From: Bryobacterales bacterium
GTDB taxonomy: Bacteria > Acidobacteriota > Terriglobia > Bryobacterales > Bryobacteraceae
DNA length: 52,710 nucleotides
Assembly (NCBI GenBank): GCA_003163855.1
Contig: PLRJ01000061.1
Span: 1-52,710, forward strand
Direction of reading: 5' to 3'
The position numbers and the translations under genes are program-made. Below are positions 45,173 through 51,475 of the stretch, in pieces. A model generated the notes under the pieces. It was not told the DNA's origin. It worked only from the letters and a program-made list of their open reading frames with translations, and did no database searches. Position 1 is the first letter of the stretch. Every line of letters begins with the position of its first letter.

Positions 45173-45826
45173 GTGAAACATTCTGAGATTCTAAGTCGAA
45201 TTAAGCAACTCGCGGTGGTGCCTATTGTCAGGACACCTTCGTCGGCATCGGCGCTTGCGGCAGTGGAAGCGGTGGTGAAGGGCGGGATTGACTGCGTAGA
45301 AGTAACCATGACCGTGGCCAATGCTTTGAAGGCCATTGAGACGGTGGCGGACACATACGGCGACAGGGTTCTGTTGGGCGCCGGTACGGTGCTCGATCCG
45401 GAGACAGCGCGGGATTGCATGCTGGCCGGGGCCCAGTTTTTCGTAACGCCCTGTCTGAATCACAAGACGATTGAACTTGCGCGGCGCTATAGCCGTCCCA
45501 TTTTTCCTGGCGCTTTGACTCCTACCGAAGTGATGACGGCGTGGGAAGCCGGCGCGGACGGGGTGAAGGTTTTCCCTTGCAATGCACTTGGCGGCGCGAA
45601 GTACATCAGAGCTTTGAAGGCTCCCTTTCCGCAGATTGATTTAATTCCGACAGGCGGTGTCAACCTTGAGACGATGTTGGACTTTCTGCAGGCTGGGGCG
45701 ACGGCTGTGGGTATCGGCAGCGAGTTAATTGATGCGCAGTCTGTGGCATCCGGTAAGTTCGAGGCCGTGACGGAAAAGGCACGGAAGTATTTGAATATTG
45801 CGCGGGAGTTTCAGGACAAGGGCTAG
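45173..45826 (+). CDS. eda: KDPG/KHG aldolase (2-keto-3-deoxy-6-phosphogluconate aldolase)
   Basis: The 217-residue product has VVPIVRT, GIDCVEVTMTVANAL (beta-strand with Glu), LLGAGTVLDPETARDCMLAG and PGALTPTEVMTAW. GVKVFPC carries the Schiff-base K132, and LIPTGGVNLETM follows. It splits KDPG to pyruvate and glyceraldehyde 3-phosphate in Entner-Doudoroff and related uronate routes. The start is taken as GTG at 45173; TTG at 45167 is possible. Confidence 0.92.
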   Translation: MKHSEILSRIKQLAVVPIVRTPSSASALAAVEAVVKGGIDCVEVTMTVANALKAIETVADTYGDRVLLGAGTVLDPETARDCMLAGAQFFVTPCLNHKTIELARRYSRPIFPGALTPTEVMTAWEAGADGVKVFPCNALGGAKYIRALKAPFPQIDLIPTGGVNLETMLDFLQAGATAVGIGSELIDAQSVASGKFEAVTEKARKYLNIAREFQDKG

Positions 45827-45880
45827 TTCCTGCCTGCAGGCCTGGTGTGACGCGCGAAGTTTTGATGCGCAACTGGCCTG

Positions 45881-47317
45881 TCACGCTACCGCATTGGCGG
45901 CAATCGTGGCTTTGTACCAGTCGGCGCTTAATTTTGGTGTCCGCTTCTGCGTTTTGAAATCGACATAGTGAATGCCGAAGCGCTTGCTGTAGCCATCGGC
46001 CCACTCGTAGTTGTCGAGCAGACTCCACAGAAAATAGCCTTTAATCGGATAGCCTTCGGACGCTGCGCGCTGCAGATGCGTTAGGTGATTGCGCAGATAC
46101 ATCACGCGGTCGGTGTCGTTAATGCGGCCCTCGGAGGTCACAACATCATCGGCGGAACAGCCGTTCTCGGTAATGTAAAGTTCTTTCGGCTTCCACAGCG
46201 TGCTGACGTTGCGCACGGCCCAGTAGATCACTTCGGGGCCCACGAACAGCCAGGGCGAGGGCATATGAGGGAACGAGGCCTGACGCGGCAGAACCTTGTA
46301 GCCCTGCGGTGAATTGTCTGCCTGTACGTATTCCGGCGTGTAGACGTTAAGGCCGACGAAATCAAGCGGGCTGCCGATGATCTGCATGTCTCCGCTTTCG
46401 ACTTTAGGAGCGGCGGAACCTTCGCGCTGCAGGTAAGCGTCGGTGTATTTGCCTTCCAGAACGGCGGTCAGGAAGGGGGCATTGCCGTCGCGAGTCGCCT
46501 TTAGGGCAGCTTGCACGTGACGCGGTTCGTCAATGACGGGGACAAAAACCGTGGCGTTTTCTGCCAGCCCAACCTGGGTGCCGGGCCGGGCATTGGCGCG
46601 GATGGCCTGGACTCCCATACCGTGCGCCAGAATGCCGTGATGGCGCACCTGGTTGACCTGCGTAGCGTCAAGTTTCAGGCCCGGCGCAAACTGGCCGATC
46701 TTATAGCTTAAATCGGTAAAGCAGACAAATTCGTTGGTGGTGAAGAAGTGGTGGACGCGATCGGAAAGTTCACGCGCGATGAAACCCGCGTAGTCGCCAA
46801 AAGCCTTACACGTGTCGCGCGCTTGCCAGCCGTGCGGGAGAGAAGAGGGCAGATCCCAGTGAAAGAGCGTCACGTACGGATCGATGCCGTTGCTCTTAAG
46901 TTCGTCGATCACGCGCTTGTAGTAATCGAGACCTTTGCCGTTGGGTTTGCCGATGCCATCCGGGAACACGCGCGACCACGAGATGGACATGCGGTAGACC
47001 TTGGCGCCGAGGTTCTTCAGCAACTGGACGTCCTCTTTATAGAGGTGGTAGGAATCGTCGGCAACATCACCCGTCTCGCCATGAAAAGTCTTGCCGGGCG
47101 TGTGCGAAAAGACGTCCCAGACGGAGGGACCACGGCCGTCTTCGTTAGCTGCGCCTTCAATCTGATAGGCGGCAGTGGCGCAGCCCCATTTGAACCCTGC
47201 GGGAAAAGAGCGCGGCGCCGGCGCAGGCGTTTGCGCTTGGGAAAGGGAGGGAAGTGCGGCAGCCACGGGCAAGGTGGCCAGGGTCTTGCCGAAAAGTCGG
47301 CGTGTGTGTTCTGACAT
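45881..47317 (-). CDS. Tat-exported GH1 beta-glucosidase-type enzyme
   Basis: The 478-residue enzyme begins with a twin-arginine signal peptide: TRRLFGK, a hydrophobic stretch and LPSLSQA. The GH1 fold shows FPAGFKWGCATAAYQIEGA, SISWSRVFPDG and the nucleophile E384 in YITENG. The acid/base is E196 in TTNEF; the residue after it is Phe, where most GH1 enzymes have Pro (NEP). Most GH1 proteins are cytoplasmic, so export is notable. It probably cuts beta-linked disaccharides in the periplasm. The rhodanese gene lies just upstream on the same strand. Confidence 0.9.
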   Translation of the reverse strand: MSEHTRRLFGKTLATLPVAAALPSLSQAQTPAPAPRSFPAGFKWGCATAAYQIEGAANEDGRGPSVWDVFSHTPGKTFHGETGDVADDSYHLYKEDVQLLKNLGAKVYRMSISWSRVFPDGIGKPNGKGLDYYKRVIDELKSNGIDPYVTLFHWDLPSSLPHGWQARDTCKAFGDYAGFIARELSDRVHHFFTTNEFVCFTDLSYKIGQFAPGLKLDATQVNQVRHHGILAHGMGVQAIRANARPGTQVGLAENATVFVPVIDEPRHVQAALKATRDGNAPFLTAVLEGKYTDAYLQREGSAAPKVESGDMQIIGSPLDFVGLNVYTPEYVQADNSPQGYKVLPRQASFPHMPSPWLFVGPEVIYWAVRNVSTLWKPKELYITENGCSADDVVTSEGRINDTDRVMYLRNHLTHLQRAASEGYPIKGYFLWSLLDNYEWADGYSKRFGIHYVDFKTQKRTPKLSADWYKATIAANAVA

Positions 47318-47345
47318 GGAGGTGACTTGCTGAGAATACTACAGC

Positions 47346-47702
47346 TTAATAGGTGGGAATGGTGGTGTCGATTTCGCGGCTCCAGCGGTCGATTCCGCCG
47401 GCAATGCTATAACAATTTTCCAAACCGCGAGCACGCAGCCAAGCGGTAACCTGCAAACTCCGAACGCCGTGATGGCAGAGGATCAGCAAGTCCTTCTCAT
47501 CCGCTAAGGCTTCCAGCTTCTGAAGCTCCGACGGTATAGTTTGCATGGGAATCAGCAAGCAGTTATCAATTCTGGAGAGCGCGAACTCCTGCGGCTCGCG
47601 GACGTCTATCAGGACTGCCCTGCTTTCCGCACTTAGAAGCTCGTGCGCCTGTTTGGGAGTAACTTCAAAAGAATTGGACATATTTTCATGATCGCGTGCC
47701 AT
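47346..47702 (-). CDS. Rhodanese-like domain protein
   Basis: The 118-residue single-domain protein contains LIDVREPQEFALSRI (first motif) and ILCHHGVRSLQVTAWL, with the active-site Cys in the CHHGVRS loop. It can move sulfur from thiosulfate or persulfides. M8 (47681) is an alternative start. It lies 28 bp upstream of the GH1 gene and is divergent from the ATP-grasp-like gene. Confidence 0.9.
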   Translation of the reverse strand: MARDHENMSNSFEVTPKQAHELLSAESRAVLIDVREPQEFALSRIDNCLLIPMQTIPSELQKLEALADEKDLLILCHHGVRSLQVTAWLRARGLENCYSIAGGIDRWSREIDTTIPTY

Positions 47703-47724
47703 ACTTATAACTCAAACCATCTAC

Positions 47725-49074
47725 ATGCCAGCGCTTGGGGAAGCAATTACCCGCTATCACCGGCTCGTGGAGCAGAACGGCTTCGGCGATCCAGCTTGGT
47801 GTGAGGAACTCCAAGAACGAATGCGGCAGAAGCACCTGATGGATTCAGGCCGGGTGCTGTCACCTATCTTACGTCCGCACTTCGTGACTTCAAGACAAGT
47901 CGAGATGCTGACGCGCACCGCCGAGCATTTCTCGGCCATTTTGGACAAGGTTCAGACGCTGGTGTTGGCCTCGCCTGTTTTGCAGAGCCGCATGCAAATG
48001 CTGCCAGCGGAAAAGATGCTGGCGGCTTTACCCAGTGGCTCGGTGCATTTGAGTATGGCGTGCCGGCTGGATGCGCTGGCTCATAAAGCAAGCTTTTCGC
48101 TGATCGGTCTGGATGCGTGTGTGCCAGCGGGGCTGGCTTACACCGGTATGCTGGCGGATCTTTTCCTTGAGCTCCCTATCGTGAAAGAGTTCAAGCGCAG
48201 CGGTTACAAGATTTCGAAGATAGGCGCTCCGAGGCAACTTTACAACGCAGTTCTGGCGGCCTGGCGCGGCTTCGGCGGCAGTGGGAAACAGCCTAGAATC
48301 GCTATCGTCGAATGCGAACTGGCGGCGGGTTCGACTGCTACTGAAGGGCAACTGCTGGTGGAATTGTTAAACCAGCAGGGAGCGCAAGTAAGCCTGGTCA
48401 ATCCGGAGCAACTTGAGTATGCCGGCGGGCGGCTTAGCGCCGGCGGTTTAGCAATCGATGTTGTTTTCAGGCGCATTCTTACGCGCGACATTCTTATGCG
48501 TTGGGAACTGTCGCATCCGCTGATCCAGGCGTATCGCGACGGGGCCGTGTGCGTTGTTAACAGCTTCCGCGCGGAGATGGGTAGGCGGCGCGCCCTGCTT
48601 GAATTGCTTAGTGACGAAAGCTTTGTCGCCAACTTCCCTGCGGCGGACCGCAAAGTTATCGCGTCGCTGGTGCCGTGGACGCGCGTCATGACGCTTCGCA
48701 AGACAAAGCGGCAAGACCGGGTGGTTGACTTGTTTGCCTATGTGCAGCAGGAACGCGAAAGCCTGATACTGGTGCCAAATGAGGAAAGTTCCCAGGAACG
48801 TACCTACGTAGGAGCTGAGATGACGCAGTCTTTATGGGAACGGGCGGTGCGTTCGGCGCTGCGCACACCCTATGTTGTGCAGGAACGCATTGAAGCACAG
48901 AAAGAACTATTCCCTTTCTTCCAGTACGGGGCATTAAAGGTCAACGATAGTGAGATAGTCCTGCAACCACAATTAGTAGATGGGCAACTGGCTTCAGTGT
49001 CGGCTTTATTACGGAAAAGTGCAAGCGGATCTATGTCTACGCTGGCGATAGCGCCAGTACTGCAGATTGAGTAA
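47725..49074 (+). CDS. ATP-grasp-like protein, possibly circularly permuted (family uncertain)
   Basis: The 449-residue protein has no signal peptide. NSFRAEMGRRRALLELL, PRIAIVECELAAGS, VDVVFRRILTRD and SLILVPNEESSQERTYVG fit the layout of circularly permuted ATP-grasp proteins of the COG2308/glutathionylspermidine synthase-like kind. I could not match the catalytic residues with certainty, so this is only a fold guess. If right, the enzyme would join a carboxylate to an amine with ATP. The ATG at 47725 is 22 bp from the divergent rhodanese gene. Confidence 0.55.
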   Translation: MPALGEAITRYHRLVEQNGFGDPAWCEELQERMRQKHLMDSGRVLSPILRPHFVTSRQVEMLTRTAEHFSAILDKVQTLVLASPVLQSRMQMLPAEKMLAALPSGSVHLSMACRLDALAHKASFSLIGLDACVPAGLAYTGMLADLFLELPIVKEFKRSGYKISKIGAPRQLYNAVLAAWRGFGGSGKQPRIAIVECELAAGSTATEGQLLVELLNQQGAQVSLVNPEQLEYAGGRLSAGGLAIDVVFRRILTRDILMRWELSHPLIQAYRDGAVCVVNSFRAEMGRRRALLELLSDESFVANFPAADRKVIASLVPWTRVMTLRKTKRQDRVVDLFAYVQQERESLILVPNEESSQERTYVGAEMTQSLWERAVRSALRTPYVVQERIEAQKELFPFFQYGALKVNDSEIVLQPQLVDGQLASVSALLRKSASGSMSTLAIAPVLQIE

Positions 49075-49140
49075 ATCAGCTTTCATCTCAAATTAATCAT
49101 GTAAACTGAATCAACTCGGGCTTCGTGGCCCCATAAAACC

Positions 49141-49215
49141 CGTCGTTAAATCGCTCTGTCGCGAATGTGTCGGTCAGAGACTTCCCCATTCATCTGAAGG
49201 AGCGATTTAATGGCG
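49141..49215 (+). promoter_or_regulatory. Leader helix that would bury the narK-type start codon
   Basis: TTAAATCGCTC (49146-49156) is the exact reverse complement of GAGCGATTTAA (49200-49210). Pairing extends outward from 49145 to 49141 against 49211-49215, with three Watson-Crick pairs and two G-U pairs, giving a 16-bp helix. It covers the start codon (49210-49212) and the GAG end of the Shine-Dalgarno (GAAGGAG, 49196-49202). A 5-bp helix GAATG/CATTC (49163-49167, 49187-49191) sits inside the 43-base loop. A small hairpin GGGC/GCCC (49118-49131) precedes it. Confidence 0.7.
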
Positions 49216-50469
49216 AGCGCAAAACTATTTCTTAAGTCTGGACATCCGCCAACCTTGCTGGCGGCCTTCCTATACTTCGATTTTTCATTTGCCGTTTGGG
49301 TGTTGAACGGGGCCATGGGTCCGTTCATATCGGACGCGTTTAAGCTAACGGCGGCACAGACCGGCTTTATGGTTTCCGTGCCGACTTTAGCGGGTGCGTT
49401 CATGCGTTTTCCGCTGGGTGTGCTGTCGCAGTACATAGGACGTAAAAACGCGGCCATTGTAGAGATGTCGATGATTCTGGCGGCCATGTGCTACGGCTAC
49501 TTCTTTGTCCGCAGTTTCAATGACGTGTTAGCGATGGGCGTGCTGCTGGGTATCGCCGGGGCGAGTTTCGGCGTCGCGCTGTCGCTGGGCTCGGGCTGGT
49601 TTCCTCCTCAATATAAGGGTTTGGCTATGGGCATCGCGGGCGCGGGTAACAGCGGGACAGTGCTGGCCACTTTATTTGCGCCAATCCTGGCAACAAAGTA
49701 TGGCTGGCATCAGGTTTATGGATTTGCTGGGCTGATGATGTTGCTGCCGCTAGGCGTCATGATTTTCTTCGCCAAAGAACCACCGGACCGTGAACATCAA
49801 TCGTTTAAAGAACACATTGCCTGCCTTTGGGAAAAGGACGGCTGGGTGTTCAACATGGTGTATATCATCACCTTTGGCGGTTTTATCGGGTTAAGCACGT
49901 TCCTGCCGAGTTTCTTCTACGCTCAATTTCACGTGACCAAGATCCAGGCGGGGCAGTTAACGACGCTGGCGGCGATTATGGGAAGCGCGCTGCGGGTTGT
50001 CGGCGGCTATGTATCCGATCGGATTGGCGGCATTGTTACGCTTTCCGTGGTGCTGCTGCTGGCTATAGGACTGTTGCTGCTTACCAGCACGGCGCCTTCG
50101 CTGGTGCTGACTACAATCCTTTTCATGCTCTGTTTCTCGTCACTGGGAATGGGAAATGGTGCGCTGTTCCAATTGGTGCCGTTACGCTGGCCGCTCACTA
50201 CGGCAGTGGCAGGCAGCATGATCGGCGAAATCGGCGCACTGGGCGGCGCTATCCTGCCGAACGCGATGGGCCTTTCCAAGACGTATACCGGATCGTTCGC
50301 AGTCGGTTTCGTGCTTTATTCGATGCTGGCGGCGGTGGTGCTTATAACGCTGCAGTTTGCGCAGAGGAAGTGGGTGGGACGCTGGGTTGGTAAGGGCGGG
50401 AAACCTTTGGAAATGCCATCGGTACTCACCACAGAGGGCGCCACAGCCGCAGGCATGGCTTCCGCTTAG
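49210..50469 (+). CDS. MFS transporter, NarK-type (nitrate/nitrite porter family)
   Basis: The 419-residue membrane protein has about 12 membrane segments. Its family traits are the TM2 Arg in LAGAFMRFPLG, LGSGWFPPQYKGLAMGI, the glycine-rich GIAGAGNSGTVLA signature (nitrate signature 1) and SLGMGNGALFQLVP (signature 2). This fits NNP transporters that exchange or import nitrate and nitrite. No nitrate reductase gene is nearby. GAAGGAG precedes the ATG by seven bases and is partly held in a helix, listed separately. A strong terminator follows the gene. Confidence 0.9.
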   Translation: MASAKLFLKSGHPPTLLAAFLYFDFSFAVWVLNGAMGPFISDAFKLTAAQTGFMVSVPTLAGAFMRFPLGVLSQYIGRKNAAIVEMSMILAAMCYGYFFVRSFNDVLAMGVLLGIAGASFGVALSLGSGWFPPQYKGLAMGIAGAGNSGTVLATLFAPILATKYGWHQVYGFAGLMMLLPLGVMIFFAKEPPDREHQSFKEHIACLWEKDGWVFNMVYIITFGGFIGLSTFLPSFFYAQFHVTKIQAGQLTTLAAIMGSALRVVGGYVSDRIGGIVTLSVVLLLAIGLLLLTSTAPSLVLTTILFMLCFSSLGMGNGALFQLVPLRWPLTTAVAGSMIGEIGALGGAILPNAMGLSKTYTGSFAVGFVLYSMLAAVVLITLQFAQRKWVGRWVGKGGKPLEMPSVLTTEGATAAGMASA

Positions 50470-50487
50470 GACACGCTGATAACTCAA

Positions 50488-50518
50488 AGGCCCCTCACCT
50501 CAACAGAGGAAGGGGCCT
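50488..50518. terminator. Strong stem-loop terminator between narK-type and dksA-type genes
   Basis: AGGCCCCT (50488-50495) pairs with AGGGGCCT (50511-50518), and inside it CCTC (50498-50501) pairs with GAGG (50506-50509) around an AACA loop. The stem is very stable and lies between two convergent genes, so it probably stops transcripts from both sides. Confidence 0.85.
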
Positions 50519-50539
50519 CGCTATTTGAGATCCACTTTA

Positions 50540-50932
50540 TTATGCGGCGGCTAATTCGACGGAATCGCCTTCATCGTCCACGGGCTCGCCTGCGGCCCGC
50601 TGCCGGTCAACCGTCTCCTGACAGGACACACAATATGCGGCCCACGGCAGAGCTTTCAACCGCTTCTCCGGAATTTCTTCATCGCAACGCAGACAGATCC
50701 CGAAAGATTCATCATCCATGCGATTAATCGCCGCCTGGACGTCTTTCAGAAGTTTTGATTCTCTATCCAAGTTCCGAATCGCCACTTCACGGTTCAACTG
50801 CTGTTGCAGGCGGTCGAACTCCTCGGCTGCGTTTTCGATCAGAATCTCATCCCTGTCGGAACTTCCTGCCATGAGTTCTTTACGCTTCACTTCCAAAATC
50901 TTACGAACTTCTTGTGCCTTTGCTGTTGTCAT
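50540..50932 (-). CDS. DksA/TraR-family zinc-finger protein
   Basis: The start is placed at the ATG at 50932, seven bases after an excellent GGAGGAGA ribosome site (50940-50947); the frame extends nine codons further to 50959. This gives 130 residues. Residues 1-75 form a coiled-coil, then comes CLRCDEEIPEKRLKALPWAAYCVSC, a four-Cys zinc finger (CxxC-x17-CxxC). The family binds RNA polymerase's secondary channel and tunes initiation with ppGpp. The coiled-coil tip Asp pair of DksA is not clearly seen, so this may be a TraR/YocK-like variant. A 516-bp intergenic region separates it from nrdJ. Confidence 0.9.
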   Translation of the reverse strand: MTTAKAQEVRKILEVKRKELMAGSSDRDEILIENAAEEFDRLQQQLNREVAIRNLDRESKLLKDVQAAINRMDDESFGICLRCDEEIPEKRLKALPWAAYCVSCQETVDRQRAAGEPVDDEGDSVELAAA

Positions 50933-51327
50933 TACTTTCTCTCCTCCCATAGCCTTCAACTCTGCTCTCAGGTCCCATTCAAAGTTTCAACATATCTAGC
51001 TGAAAACTAGGATCTTATCGTCGTTTGAGAAGCAGTTTTACGGCCCTGTTCAGTGTTGTCAGATGCCACTAACATCACAGAAGTTTCACAGTCTACCAAA
51101 ATCTTGGAGCTGCTGTCACATCTACTGTGTCATTTTCGACCAATCTTCTCAGAATTAAGAGAGAAAATTTTCTCAGGTCTGTACCGCCAGAGCGGCGCTG
51201 GGGTCCGGTGCTATAGAATAGCATCTCTGCGGCAGTGGTTTGCAAGCCTTTGAAGCAGATTTAACTAATAGGCTAGTACGACCAGTAGTAGGGCAGTGGA
51301 CCACTTTATCTAGGGCTTCTCCACACG

Positions 51328-51336
51328 TTATCCACA
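51328..51336 (+). promoter_or_regulatory. Consensus DnaA box upstream of nrdJ
   Basis: TTATCCACA is an exact match to the canonical DnaA box. It is 29 bases upstream of the -35 element of the proposed nrdJ promoter. Only one exact copy was noticed here, so an origin is not implied; DnaA control of dNTP supply is the simplest reading. Confidence 0.6.
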
Positions 51337-51365
51337 ACCTGTAGGACCGGCGCGCAAATTCTGTA

Positions 51366-51394
51366 TTGACGCATTCGTCATTTAGGTGTTGAAT
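51366..51394 (+). promoter_or_regulatory. Sigma-70-type promoter for nrdJ
   Basis: TTGACG (51366-51371) and TTGAAT (51389-51394) are separated by exactly 17 bases. The transcript would begin around 51401 and leave a leader of about 75 bases before the ATG at 51476. Confidence 0.6.
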
Positions 51395-51401
51395 AAGGAC
51401 T

Positions 51402-51426
51402 GCGGCAAATCATTTTGATTCGTCGC
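51402..51426 (+). promoter_or_regulatory. Hairpin at the 5' end of the nrdJ transcript
   Basis: GCGGC-A-AATCA (51402-51412), loop TTT, TGATT-C-GTCGC (51416-51426) forms an 11-pair stem with one mismatch and one G-U pair. Its place right at the predicted transcript start suggests an mRNA-protecting or regulatory hairpin. Confidence 0.55.
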
Positions 51427-51475
51427 AAATCGGCTCCCGTCTAACCCTCTTGAAGAAAGGCCCATACCAAACGAA

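Larger units (their letters stand above)
50960..51475. other. 516-bp intergenic region between the dksA-type gene and nrdJ
   Basis: No credible coding frame is seen. It is less GC-rich than its neighbours. It holds a perfect 14-bp palindrome GAGAAAATTTTCTC (51161-51174), an inverted repeat TGCTAT-AGA-ATAGCA (51209-51223), a DnaA box, a promoter and a transcript-start hairpin, listed separately. A cobalamin riboswitch was looked for and not found. Confidence 0.75.

Noticed and set aside
45837..45880. Inverted repeat CAGGCC...GGCCTG between eda and the GH1 gene
   Set aside because: Six-base arms are 32 bases apart with no U-run; too weak for a terminator.
51328..51336. Replication origin
   Set aside because: A single DnaA box without a cluster, AT-rich unwinding element or dnaA/dnaN; a promoter element is simpler.
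51000..51475. Cobalamin riboswitch before nrdJ
   Set aside because: The conserved B12-box and GCCACTG...GGGAA core were not found on the plus strand; short matches were chance.
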